DNA of 64,000 nucleotides from positions 1 through 64,000 of the forward strand of contig CAIULL010000121.1 in assembly GCA_903899985.1 (NCBI GenBank). The letters run 5' to 3'. Shown piece after piece: positions 26,682-35,969 of the stretch (the stretch's first letter is position 1; every line of letters begins with the position of its first letter). The position numbers and the translations under genes were made by a program. The notes under the pieces are model-generated. The model worked only from the letters and a program-made list of their open reading frames with translations, had not been told where the DNA came from and ran no database searches. Source of the DNA: an uncultured Schlesneria sp. (GTDB lineage Bacteria; Planctomycetota; Planctomycetia; Planctomycetales; Planctomycetaceae).

Positions 26682-27887
26682 CTAGCCAAGAAACGATTCG
26701 ATTGCGTCCAGGCCTGCTTTCAGCAGTTCGAGGCTCGTCGCAAACGACAGCCGTACATAGCCAGGTGCTCCGAACGCATCACCGGTGACTAAAGCGACGT
26801 GTCCCTGTTCGAGAAGAGCCGTGCAGAAATCGGTCGCATTGTCGACTTTGATCCCGCCGCGTAACGGCTTGCCAAAGCAGGAACTGACGTTGAAAAATGC
26901 GTAGAACGCCCCACCAGGTTCGGCGAACGTGATTCCATATTTCGCACGCCAGGGCCGCATGCGTTCCATGACGTAGTTGCGTCGCTTTTCGAACTCGACG
27001 CGCATCGCTTCCACGCTTTCCTGCGGTCCGTTCAGCGCTTCGACAGCGGCGTACTGGCTGATACTGCAAGGGTTCGATGTTTCCTGGCTTTGAAGATTGT
27101 CCATCGCCTTGATGACATCGACTGGCCCGATCGTCCAGCCGATTCGCCATCCGGTCATGGCGTAGGCCTTGCTGACCCCGCTGACAATGATTGTCCTCGC
27201 GGCGACTTCCGGGCCGAAGCTCGCAAAACAACGGAACTCGGCGGGTGGATAGATTAGCTTCTCGTAGATTTCATCGGACAGAACCAGCAGGTTCTTTTCG
27301 ACAGCAACTCGTGCCAGTGCTTCCAGTTGAGCGACCGGATACGTTGAGCCAGTCGGGTTCGATGGATTGTTCAGCATCAGCAAGCGTGTTTTCGGAGTGA
27401 TTGCATTCTTAAACTGCTCGGCCGACATGCAGAAGCCACTGGCTTCCGTGGTATTCACCAGTACCGGAACGGCACCGGCCAGTTCAACGAGAGCGCTGTA
27501 GCTGACCCAATACGGTGCAGGGATAATGACCTCGTCGCCAGGCCCGCAAAGTGACGCGATCACGTTGTGAATCGAGTGCTTGGCTCCGTTAGAGATCAGA
27601 ACCTGATTCGGCTTGAATTGAAGGCCGTAGTCCCGCACATAGGCGTTACAGACCGCTTGCTTCAATTCGGGGATTCCCCCTGAGGGTGTGTAATGAGTAT
27701 GCCCGGCGTTCATAGCCGCGATCGCCGCTTCACGAACGTTGGCAGGAGTGATGAAGTCTGGTTCCCCCAAGGTGAAGTCGAGTACGTTGACCCCTTTCGA
27801 CTTAAGTTCTTTCGCCTTGGCGGCTGCCGCAAGGGTGGCCGATGGCTTCAGTTTTTGCAGGGCAGGGGACAGGGCAATAGGACTCAT
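26682..27887 (-). CDS. Class I pyridoxal-phosphate aminotransferase (aspartate aminotransferase type)
   Basis: The start is placed at ATG 27887 (MSPIALSPALQKL); the ATG 36 bases upstream is less typical of the family. The 401-residue product has the full set of aspartate aminotransferase Ib motifs: LGEPDFITP, THYTPSGGIPELKQAV, NGAKHSIHN, the NNPSNPTG loop, DEIYEKLIY and the PLP lysine in SGVSKAYAMTGWRIGW. The last part carries PGGAFYAFFNVS and VRLSFATS. It transfers amino groups between aspartate or related amino acids and 2-oxoglutarate in the cytoplasm; prephenate specificity cannot be excluded. It is a single gene facing the repeat cluster. Confidence 0.95.
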   Translation of the reverse strand: MSPIALSPALQKLKPSATLAAAAKAKELKSKGVNVLDFTLGEPDFITPANVREAAIAAMNAGHTHYTPSGGIPELKQAVCNAYVRDYGLQFKPNQVLISNGAKHSIHNVIASLCGPGDEVIIPAPYWVSYSALVELAGAVPVLVNTTEASGFCMSAEQFKNAITPKTRLLMLNNPSNPTGSTYPVAQLEALARVAVEKNLLVLSDEIYEKLIYPPAEFRCFASFGPEVAARTIIVSGVSKAYAMTGWRIGWTIGPVDVIKAMDNLQSQETSNPCSISQYAAVEALNGPQESVEAMRVEFEKRRNYVMERMRPWRAKYGITFAEPGGAFYAFFNVSSCFGKPLRGGIKVDNATDFCTALLEQGHVALVTGDAFGAPGYVRLSFATSLELLKAGLDAIESFLG

Positions 27888-28358
27888 GAATGACAATTTC
27901 CGGGAACAATTCTTGGCAATCAATCAACTCGAACCGGCATGATTGTTCTGGCAGTAAGCACTTGCGTCAAGGCATCGGGCATTGCATAGCAATCGACTGC
28001 CAGCGAAAGACCCCGGAATGTCCGTTCGCGTTTTCAAGGATGATTTTAACGGTAAAACCGGCGATCGAATCAAGCCGACTATCGAAATCACCAAAAAGTT
28101 GGCCAACTTCGCAACGAATAGCCAAATTCCCGTTCCTTCGATCCATCGGACGTGCGGACGCCACAAAGATGGCGCATATGCGATCCGGTCGAACCCTTTC
28201 ATCCTAGGGCAATGCAGACACGCACCGTTGCGTTACGCAGCGACGAAGTTCCGCCAAGTCTGGAATTATCGCGGCCGCCACAAGTTGTTTCGATATTATT
28301 GCCACACGACCGGCCACGAAGGAATCGAATTCCGGCAGATGTTTCAGATAATACGCGA

Positions 28359-28490
28359 TCACTTGTTGTAGAAGTCAACGAGATGTTCCAGCGCAATGTA
28401 TTGCGCGTTGAGACGCGCGGAACCAGATGCCAGATGGTTGTTCGGTAAGAAATACCGGAAGTTGGGTCGATTCAACTCCGCGATTTTCAT
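28359..28490 (-). pseudogene. Possible small gene or remnant of a larger gene
   Basis: A 43-codon frame from ATG 28490; the same frame stays open to 28541 without a stop. The translation (starting MKIAELNRPNFRYFLPNN and ending in HLVDFYNK) looks like the C-terminal part of a globular protein rather than random sequence. I do not recognise the family. It has no strong ribosome site. It could be a decayed gene or a genuine small protein. Confidence 0.25.
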
Positions 28491-28667
28491 TTTGGTATCC
28501 AGAATCGTTTCAATGATCTGACCGATCAGACATGTGCGAACTCAGGGATGACGTTTCCGTGTTGGCTTTACGAGCTACACAGCCCTGATCAAAAAGGAGC
28601 GAGAAGCCGTATAAGCCTCTATCGTCCGAGGAGGCGCCCTCGGTTCGAAGTTATAGCGATGGGCAAC

Positions 28668-28755
28668 CGCCAAACAACACGGACTCGAATCCACATTTTG
28701 CCCGCGAGGACGCCAAAAAAATTGTTGACGGCAAATCATAATTTATCGGACATAA
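28668..28755. repeat. Diverged duplicate of the segment at 34818-34905
   Basis: Aligned blocks include the AAACAAC...CGGACT, GCCAAAAAAAT and GACGACAAAT/GACGGCAAAT stretches, in the same order and spacing on the plus strand. The two copies flank the 5-kb kinase gene. They may be remnants of a duplicated regulatory or coding segment. Confidence 0.4.
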
Positions 28756-28956
28756 CCGAACTTCTTCGACGTATTGATCGAATTCACGACAAGGTTACTG
28801 ACATGCAAAGTCACAGGGTGATGTGCCGAAGTTACAACGACATCATTGCATTCCGTCCGTTCACTTGTTGAATTTGAAAGAAGGCGATAGATACCTTGAT
28901 GATAGCTCCAAACTCACTGCGCAAAGTGTACGACGAAGGTCGATAAGGGCTTTTGA

Positions 28957-31900
28957 TTATTTTGATTCTTTACTTGGCGACCAGTGTATTTGACAGTCAG
29001 GCCTTGCTTTCCGAAATGCTTCGACCGCAGGCTTTGTTACTTGGCTGCTTTCGATGGCCAATTGCTTTAGGTGCGGTACCTCTTGCAACATTTGGAGAAC
29101 GCGATCATCAGCATTGGTTTTACGAAAATCTATGTATGTGACCGCTGTGCGTTTCAGCATATTCGTTAGTCGGACGATGGATTCTGCGGAAGCTGGAATC
29201 CCGGCTACACCGAATTCAACAAGCGATTCTCCCAACGGTAAGCGACTCAAACACGCATCTGTCAAATAGAGATCATTTCGATCCAGCCTGAGGGTTTTGA
29301 GTTTGTTAGATGGTTGCCAACGAGCCAGGTCGGCGTCGGTGATCTTAAGCCCAAAAAGACCCAGGTACTCTAAATTGGGCAATCGATTCAGTTGATCGAT
29401 GAGTTCCGCGTCGGAATTAAAAACTGAAGACGGATTTATGTTGATTGTGAGTCGCTTCAGATTACGTAGTTCCGTCAGATGTCGCAAACCACGGCCGAAG
29501 ACGGACGTCGACTGGAGATTGAGTTCTTCCAGGTCTTTAGAATCAGCCAGAGGTGCCAATCCCTCATCCGTCAATTTCTCGCCATGAAGAACGAGTCGTT
29601 TCAAGCCTTTCAGTTCCGCGACGAGTGGAATCATCCGGTCCGATAACTCCCCCTCAAAACCAATCAGTTCGAAATCGCCGTAGTCAGGCCAAAGATCTGG
29701 ACGTTCACTGAAGGTAAGCGATTGTTCGCGGTTACCCATGCGAACAGAGATTCCTCCGCCTTCATCGAGCAACTGCGTAATGGCTTCTCGTTCCACAGGC
29801 GTGAGCGGTTCGAGGTCCTTGGGACGTTTTACGCCAGACTCACGCGGGGTCAGCGTCCACGATTCGATCGACCAATTTCCAGGGTTGAACCGGACGGTGG
29901 GGATTGGTTGACCTTGTACTGTCGGACGTTCAATCGACAATCGTTTCGGATCACCCTTCCATTCCAGTGCTTGTTCTCCGTTAACGGTGATAACCACGCT
30001 CGAATTGCGAACCTGGCAGAGCAATTCATTTTTTTTGCCCGGCAGAAGCGCGCGCCCACCGACTAACGTTTCGTTTTCCCAGGCAGTCTTCCCATCAATC
30101 AGCGTCAAACCCACGGCATTCTCGCCTAAAATCAATTCGAAAGGATGACCGCAGAACACCAATCCGACCGCCAGAAATTCCGGCTTCTTTGGAGCCGTTA
30201 CCACGAGAGCAATGTCATACTCTCCATCAATAAATCGCGGAACGGCAACCATTGTCCGGTCCGGCTCGGCGGGTTTGGTCAACGACAGCAAGTCGATCGG
30301 TTCGTTGACTGGATAAGAAGCGGACGCGGGAGGTGCGCGTCTGGCTGCGGCCTCAACCCTGCTTTTGAATTCCGATGGCCTGACAATCTCGATTTTTCCG
30401 GCAGTTTCTTCTACGAGATAGGCTAGTTGTTCATCAAGGGACTCATAGTTCGGCGGTTCGTTCGCGGAGAATCTGTGTACGGTCTCGCCCAACGGGACAG
30501 CAGGCGAAAGGTGAAGTAACTTGCCAGCCTCACTGAATACGACGGTCCCTCCACGTCGTTCAATCTTTCTGTTCTTCCCGTCCACTGGCGGCAGATGTCG
30601 AGCAATCCATTTTGTCTTTTCGGCAAAAACGTCTCGCAGCATCACACGGTGATCTTCCAAACCAAGAGCAAGAAAACGACTGTCCGGGCTCCACGAAATT
30701 GAGTAGATACGGCCGGCTGGTGCAGCGAAGACGATTCCTTGCCCGCCATCAACCGGCTCGACGGTGACTCGTCCTCCGGCGACGCAATATGCCAACCAAC
30801 GTCCGTCGGGGCTGAATGAGACGCGCGAACAATCACCCGCTTGGGGCGAAACGGTCCTCAACCATTTGCCGGTTGTTTCTCCGATCCGAATTTCGTTTCC
30901 GCCAGCAGCAAAGATCGGTCTCGTGGGATGCCATGATACTGAGCGAACTTCGTTAAGACGATCATCGAGCAAATCCGGCCCGGGGGTTCCATCCGTTTTC
31001 CAAAGTCGCACTCCATCATCGTAGCCGGAAAGTATCCAATCACCACTTGGACACGCTTCGGCAACTCGTATGAAATGACCCGCCGGTGTATCCCAACTTC
31101 GAACGACCTTTGCTGCTTTCGTAATCTCCACAAAATGGTGCGGGTTGTAGGAAATCAAACTTTCGTTGTCTCGCATCCAAGTCGCGCCCAATGGTAACTG
31201 TCCCCAGTAGAGATCACCGACTGGTTGACCAATCGCATTCCAGATTCGCAATCCTTCAGGATTGACGCGGCTTGTCGCCAGAGAGTTGCCATCGTGACTC
31301 CAGACAAGTTCTTCGCCGATCGAATCGTGTTGCCAGATTTCGCGAATAAGCGGTTCGGTTCGAGATTCCGATTTTTCTGGATCGCTCCACAATCGCACAA
31401 CCTTATCGGAATCACTCGTCGCCAGTTGCCCTTTCGAACTCCATGCGACCAAGTGTTGCAGCCGATTACCGGCATGTAGTGAATTCAATGAACGCATTAA
31501 GCGTCCATCTTCGCGCCACACATGCAGCCCGTCAAATCCCACCGAAACCAACTCGTGTCCATTGGGGCTCCACGCCACAGAGAGGTTCCTCGAACTGGCA
31601 GGAATCATTTGTGCCACGGACTTCGCTGATGTGTCGAACACTTCCACGTCATTGACCATACAGACTGCCAGCCGCTTCCCGTCAGGATGCCATGCAATGC
31701 CTTCGGTCTGACCTGGAATGACCGCACCCGGGGTGACCGTCATTGAAGGCTTACTCGGTTCCTGCGAAGCTTCGACATTCCAAAACCTGGCGCCGTCCGT
31801 TCCTGCAGTCGCAATCCAGTTACCTGCCGAATTCCAGGCAAAATCACCGACGCCTTCCGAATGTAGTGTGTCCCAAGTGACCCCCTCTGAACCGTCAAGA

Positions 31901-34032
31901 TTAAATATTCGAAGCGTTTTTCGATCTGGTTCGAGCAAACAGACGCGAAGACTATCGGGGCTCCACTCACAGCTCTTCCCAAGGGTGTGCGTGCCGCCGA
32001 CGATTTCGCCTTGTGACAGCACGGTCTTTCCATTCTTCAGAGAAATGATCTTCAGTTTTCGGCGTCCATTTTCAAATGTCCAACCGGCTGCAAGTTCGCC
32101 GTTAGGACTAAATTCCGCACACATTATTTCCCCGGAGATCGATGTCGTGTCGCCATTTAAACCTTGGATCTGATCATCGTAACTCAATAATCGTCCGTCA
32201 CGAGACACGTCCGATAGTCCGCTGCTGTTACCGTTCTGCCATTTCCGCCACCCGCGCAATTGTAGTGAGGTCGCATCATACGTTCGGAGCGTTGGTCCAT
32301 CTTGAACATAGATCAGCCCCGACGAAATCCGAATCACACGACTGCCTAGCATTGGAGAGACCGTCGTCACTTGCCAACGACGCAAACCAGGAAGTCGAGC
32401 CGGTCGAGGTATCAACCCAGGTAGAACGTCAAAAATCGGCCCAGGCTTAAGATCGCTTAAAACCAGATTACCACTTTCGCTCAGTTTGTTTTCATCGTTC
32501 GAATTTCTTTCGACGCTTATTTCAGGTCGAACTGCTTTCGACGCATCGGACACGTCCAGGCGTGGGATTTCTCGTACTTCATTATTTTTATTTTCAGATT
32601 TCGTCGAAGGAGCGACGTGTATTCCGTCATCATTTCCCGTCGCGGAAACGATGACGACGCCCTCGTCTGGAACGTTAATTTTCGCGATCTCTTCACCCTT
32701 TTTATTTTTGACGATGACCCAGATACCACACAAAAGAACAGTCACCACGAAACCAGCCATCAAACTTCGATTACGTGGTGTTGAGGGAGCCGGTTTGCGC
32801 GGTTGAGTATTAGTCTTTCGTTCGGAAATCGCCGCTTCGACTGCGGCCAATTTCTTAGCGACTTCCACCGCAGTGGCAGGGCGACGTTCCCTGTCTTTCG
32901 CCAACAGCTGATCAATTAATCCTGACAACATTGGTGGAATATCAGAATTGATGGAACTGGGCGAAGCTGGTGTCACAGTCGCGAGCGCCTGTAATATCTC
33001 CATCGTTCGTGTGCCGGGAAACGGAAATCTGCCAGTCGTCATGCGATAGAGGACGACACCCAAGCTGAACAGATCGGCACGCACGTCGACAATCTCGCAG
33101 CTTGCCTGTTCCGGTGCCATATAAGACGGGGTTCCCAGTATCATCCCGGTTGACGTCAAATCTGAGTCCCCATTAACCGATCGGGCCAAGCCAAAGTCGA
33201 GCAGTTTCACTCGATCTGGCAAAGTCGCTCGATTCTCAAGCCAGACATTAGCAGGCTTGATGTCGCGATGTATCAATCCCTTTTCATGAGCGGCGATCAA
33301 CCCCTCGGCGATCTCACGACCGATTCGCAGCACATCACTTGTTGGTAACGGCGAGTTCCGCCTTAGTCGATCTTCGAGCGATTCACCTTCTAAATACTCT
33401 GCCGCGAGATACGGTACTTTGGCAGTTTCTCCGACCTGATAGATTGTCAGAATATGATCGTGCCGAATTGCGGCCGCGGCGCGAGCTTCTCGCAAAAATC
33501 GCTCTGCCGAATCGGGGCGCGCAGCGACACGCGGTCTCATCAATTTCAACGCCACTAATCGATGCAACTTCGAGTCTTCCGCGAGAAAGACAGCACCCAT
33601 TCCTCCAGAACCAAGCAACTTCAGGATGCGGTACTCACCCATGCGGCCGATCTCGTCATCCATTTGAGAAGGTTGCCACAAATCGCTCAATTCGCGAACG
33701 TCATCGTCACGATTCGATTGAATGATGTTGTGTTTCGGGACTGGGTCGGGAAGAGTTACGTCGGCCTGCTCCGTTCTTAAATCGCGAACAGATTCGATCA
33801 GTCGGTCAATCCGAGATTCCTCTTGGGGCGATTGGGACTGCCGGAATGTCCCCACTTGCTTCATCACGGCAACAAGGGTGTCCTCCTTTTGTATCCGAGC
33901 AGTCTGCTGGGTGCATGATTCGCATCCCAGCAGATGCTCTTCAAGCATACTGGCCTCCGCTTTTGGGAGTCGGCCAACATTCAGCAACTCAAGCTGTTCA
34001 ATCGAGGGACATTTAGGTGAATCGGACATCAT
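28957..34032 (-). CDS. Ser/Thr protein kinase with N-terminal zinc anti-sigma motif, WD40 and LRR sensor parts
   Basis: The 1691-residue product starts with AGGAG just upstream of tandem ATGs. Residues 33-40 read HLLGCESC, the Hx3Cx2C pattern of zinc-binding anti-sigma (ZAS) proteins. A complete Hanks-type kinase follows (about 134-400): GSGGMGAVFLAE loop, Lys163, HRDIKPAN at 255-262, DFG at 279-281 and GTPSYMAPEQ. One membrane helix lies near 425-445. The outside part has WD40-like repeats (about 560-1190), a LamG-like region (about 1220-1400) with PQR-type VAVPRFIDGEYDIAL, and leucine-rich repeats (about 1430-1690). An ECF sigma factor gene lies upstream on the same strand, and sigma-kinase pairs are reported in planctomycetes. 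The likely role is a membrane sensor that controls the sigma factor. Confidence 0.9.
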   Translation of the reverse strand: MMSDSPKCPSIEQLELLNVGRLPKAEASMLEEHLLGCESCTQQTARIQKEDTLVAVMKQVGTFRQSQSPQEESRIDRLIESVRDLRTEQADVTLPDPVPKHNIIQSNRDDDVRELSDLWQPSQMDDEIGRMGEYRILKLLGSGGMGAVFLAEDSKLHRLVALKLMRPRVAARPDSAERFLREARAAAAIRHDHILTIYQVGETAKVPYLAAEYLEGESLEDRLRRNSPLPTSDVLRIGREIAEGLIAAHEKGLIHRDIKPANVWLENRATLPDRVKLLDFGLARSVNGDSDLTSTGMILGTPSYMAPEQASCEIVDVRADLFSLGVVLYRMTTGRFPFPGTRTMEILQALATVTPASPSSINSDIPPMLSGLIDQLLAKDRERRPATAVEVAKKLAAVEAAISERKTNTQPRKPAPSTPRNRSLMAGFVVTVLLCGIWVIVKNKKGEEIAKINVPDEGVVIVSATGNDDGIHVAPSTKSENKNNEVREIPRLDVSDASKAVRPEISVERNSNDENKLSESGNLVLSDLKPGPIFDVLPGLIPRPARLPGLRRWQVTTVSPMLGSRVIRISSGLIYVQDGPTLRTYDATSLQLRGWRKWQNGNSSGLSDVSRDGRLLSYDDQIQGLNGDTTSISGEIMCAEFSPNGELAAGWTFENGRRKLKIISLKNGKTVLSQGEIVGGTHTLGKSCEWSPDSLRVCLLEPDRKTLRIFNLDGSEGVTWDTLHSEGVGDFAWNSAGNWIATAGTDGARFWNVEASQEPSKPSMTVTPGAVIPGQTEGIAWHPDGKRLAVCMVNDVEVFDTSAKSVAQMIPASSRNLSVAWSPNGHELVSVGFDGLHVWREDGRLMRSLNSLHAGNRLQHLVAWSSKGQLATSDSDKVVRLWSDPEKSESRTEPLIREIWQHDSIGEELVWSHDGNSLATSRVNPEGLRIWNAIGQPVGDLYWGQLPLGATWMRDNESLISYNPHHFVEITKAAKVVRSWDTPAGHFIRVAEACPSGDWILSGYDDGVRLWKTDGTPGPDLLDDRLNEVRSVSWHPTRPIFAAGGNEIRIGETTGKWLRTVSPQAGDCSRVSFSPDGRWLAYCVAGGRVTVEPVDGGQGIVFAAPAGRIYSISWSPDSRFLALGLEDHRVMLRDVFAEKTKWIARHLPPVDGKNRKIERRGGTVVFSEAGKLLHLSPAVPLGETVHRFSANEPPNYESLDEQLAYLVEETAGKIEIVRPSEFKSRVEAAARRAPPASASYPVNEPIDLLSLTKPAEPDRTMVAVPRFIDGEYDIALVVTAPKKPEFLAVGLVFCGHPFELILGENAVGLTLIDGKTAWENETLVGGRALLPGKKNELLCQVRNSSVVITVNGEQALEWKGDPKRLSIERPTVQGQPIPTVRFNPGNWSIESWTLTPRESGVKRPKDLEPLTPVEREAITQLLDEGGGISVRMGNREQSLTFSERPDLWPDYGDFELIGFEGELSDRMIPLVAELKGLKRLVLHGEKLTDEGLAPLADSKDLEELNLQSTSVFGRGLRHLTELRNLKRLTININPSSVFNSDAELIDQLNRLPNLEYLGLFGLKITDADLARWQPSNKLKTLRLDRNDLYLTDACLSRLPLGESLVEFGVAGIPASAESIVRLTNMLKRTAVTYIDFRKTNADDRVLQMLQEVPHLKQLAIESSQVTKPAVEAFRKARPDCQIHWSPSKESK

Positions 34033-34533
34033 AATGCTCCTTTCGGTCGTGATCTTAACCCTGTGGTGGATTCGAAACCAATCTACTTCACGTCAGAGGA
34101 TTTGGGACTCAGACGCTGTCGAATCGAACTTCAACAACCGCAAAAGGTCACCAATTTCTTCTAGTTATTCTTCAATATGCGCCGACGGTAAAAAACCTGT
34201 CTTTGTTTTCTGAGGAATTCCATAAGTCATCCGGAAAAAAGATTTGGATTTCTGAAGCTCTGGGAGGGAAGCCGAAACTGGAACGCAGGCGGCGATTCCA
34301 ATCGCCTGAATCCGCCATGGTCAGGTTTGAATAACGACGTCGGCCCAATACCAGTTTTAGAACCTCGCCCGAAATCAAAATCTGTTTTCAGATTTCCCTG
34401 ACAGGTTTTTTTGTCTTGCTAATACGGATGAGATTGGCATTCCAAATCACAAAGGCAGCGGTGGGAAATCAGAAACAAAACTGTTGCCAATCAGGATCAT
34501 CAGTCAAAGAAATGGGGATGACGCCAAACAATA

Positions 34534-34722
34534 GTTGGAAAGCCGCATTTTCTTGAGAGATTCGCATTGGCATCTCACGAACGGCACGCCGACCAACCGG
34601 GGAGCGATCCTTCACTTTTTCAATCGCGGAAATGGCAGGAATCGGATTTTCGCCGTTGGAACTGACGATTCAGCGTTTGAATTTTATGTCCATTACGAAT
34701 ACCGCGTCCTGACGATTGAATC
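34534..34722. repeat. Diverged direct repeat flanking the ECF sigma gene, left copy
   Basis: It aligns with 35757-35955 in the same orientation. Exact shared blocks include TTTTCTTGAG and ACGAACGGCACGCC, with matching stretches ending in GTTTGAATTTTATG versus TTCGAGTTTTATG and GACGATTGAA versus GACGATTAAG. The two copies bracket the sigma factor gene. Confidence 0.6.
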
Positions 34723-34817
34723 ACGCGAGTGAATCGAGCGAAGAAAAAAAGAATAGAAAGCCGCGCAACCAACCGTCGTTCGCGGCCAATCTAGTGGATC
34801 AGCGTCACGGCTAGACG

Positions 34818-34905
34818 CAGCCGCTAAACAACTCGGACTTTAATCCAAATTTCGCCCCATGAAGCCGGCCAAAAAAATCGGTGACGACAAATACGAAATT
34901 AGTGG
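34818..34905. repeat. Duplicate of the segment at 28668-28755
   Basis: This is the partner of the segment beyond the other end of the kinase gene. The similarity is seen by eye over about 88 bases in the same strand orientation, with several exact 9-11 base blocks. Function is unknown. Confidence 0.4.
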
Positions 34906-34967
34906 ACTTATCCCGTGGTCCAAATTCTGCGCATTGTTTCACAGCCGCGCGATGGTCAATAAAACTG

Positions 34968-35537
34968 TCAAAACTCCACGAGATCGCCCAGTTCTTCCCG
35001 CAAACGGCGAAGCACTCGTGAGCGGGCGACGAAGACTGCATTGATAGTGATACCTAAATCGGCGGCGACATCTTTTGTCGGCCGGTCTTTGACCGTTGTC
35101 TCCCAGCACGCTTTCCATGTCGTCGTTTCAAATTCGGATTGCATAAATGCCAACGCCCGGGCGACGAGATACTGTCGGTACTCGGTATCCCAAAGTGCAT
35201 CCGTATTATTGGCCTGGATTTGATCCATTCCAGTCAAGTCGGAACCGCCAATGGCGACTTCCTGTCGCTTGCGAAACCGTTCACGGCATTTGTTCACGGT
35301 TACTGTTCGCAGCCACGCCCGAAACGACCCGTCCTTGGCATATTGGAAATCTGGCAGTTTCTCAAGCAGCAACACAAACACATCCTGCACCGCATCAGCG
35401 GCATCGGAGTCAGCGAGTCCCAGCGTGCGTGCACAGTGATAAAGAAACGGCGTATAAAGCGCTGCGAATTGATTCCACGCGGCGCGATCCGTTCGCTGGC
35501 GGACGCGTTCAAGAAGGGTAGCAGAGGTTGGATACAT
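34968..35537 (-). CDS. ECF RNA polymerase sigma factor
   Basis: The start is placed at ATG 35537 (MYPTSATLLERVR), the usual beginning of the planctomycete group; an upstream ATG in the open frame is less likely. The 189-residue product has sigma region 2 (ADAVQDVFVLLLEKLPDFQYAKDGSFRAWLRTVTVNKCRERFRK) and region 4 (TKDVAADLGITINAVFVARSRVLRRLREELG). It directs RNA polymerase to specific promoters, and is probably held in check by the ZAS-motif kinase encoded downstream on the same strand. The 935-base gap between the two genes and the flanking direct repeats are unusual for a sigma/anti-sigma pair. The sialidase gene, reading divergently, is a possible target. Confidence 0.93.
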   Translation of the reverse strand: MYPTSATLLERVRQRTDRAAWNQFAALYTPFLYHCARTLGLADSDAADAVQDVFVLLLEKLPDFQYAKDGSFRAWLRTVTVNKCRERFRKRQEVAIGGSDLTGMDQIQANNTDALWDTEYRQYLVARALAFMQSEFETTTWKACWETTVKDRPTKDVAADLGITINAVFVARSRVLRRLREELGDLVEF

Positions 35538-35756
35538 GTGTTCCACACGGTTAGACAATTGGCAAGAAATGAATATCGCAATGTTGGTGTGTAGACGCAA
35601 CCAAAAGGGCCGAACCTCAGGCACGATATCCATTTCAAAACGAGGGTCATCGATTCTTGCGCCGGGGTTTGCAAAAGAAAAGTCCTGACACCAATCAGAG
35701 CTGTACGCGATAGGCCTCACTAAGTCAGGCGAAGAAAAGGCGATAAGCCCGATAAA

Positions 35757-35955
35757 TAGTCCAAAAATGGTGTTTTCTTGAGTTCTTCTCGTTGGCCTGA
35801 GACGAACGGCACGCCAGCCGCCGAGGGGAATGCTCTTTCACGTTCCCAATCGTGGAAATCCCCGGGATTCGGTTCTCGGCAATGACGCTGACAATGTAGC
35901 ATTCGAGTTTTATGCCACTTGCTAATCCCACGACGAATCTTTGACGATTAAGCCA
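35757..35955. repeat. Diverged direct repeat flanking the ECF sigma gene, right copy
   Basis: This copy of the segment at 34534-34722 ends just before the ribosome site of the sialidase gene, so it forms that gene's upstream region. If the duplicated segment contains an operator or promoter, the sialidase and whatever follows the left copy would share it. Shared blocks are described under the left copy. Confidence 0.6.
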
Positions 35956-35969
35956 ATCGGAGGAACAAC

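Larger units (their letters stand above)
27888..28956. other. Gene-poor stretch with a possible gene remnant and a duplicated segment
   Basis: No full-length gene is convincing in this kilobase. A short minus-strand frame (28359-28490) has protein-like composition. A segment at about 28668-28755 is similar to one at 34818-34905 on the other side of the large kinase gene. The mixture looks like an eroded region at the 3' side of the kinase gene. Confidence 0.4.
34033..34967. other. Spacer between the kinase and ECF sigma genes with duplicated segments
   Basis: No gene is convincing. The stretch holds one copy of a ~190-base segment (34534-34722) that recurs before the sialidase gene (35757-35955), and the segment 34818-34905 that recurs at 28668-28755. 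The 65-codon plus-strand frame inside the first copy is broken in the second copy, so I do not call it a gene. Confidence 0.45.

Noticed and set aside
27982-28371. 129-codon plus-strand frame after the aminotransferase start
   Set aside because: The translation lacks protein-like pattern and ribosome site; the region looks eroded.
34535-34732. 65-codon frame within the left direct repeat
   Set aside because: The equivalent frame in the right copy is interrupted by stops and shifts, so selection on a protein is not supported.
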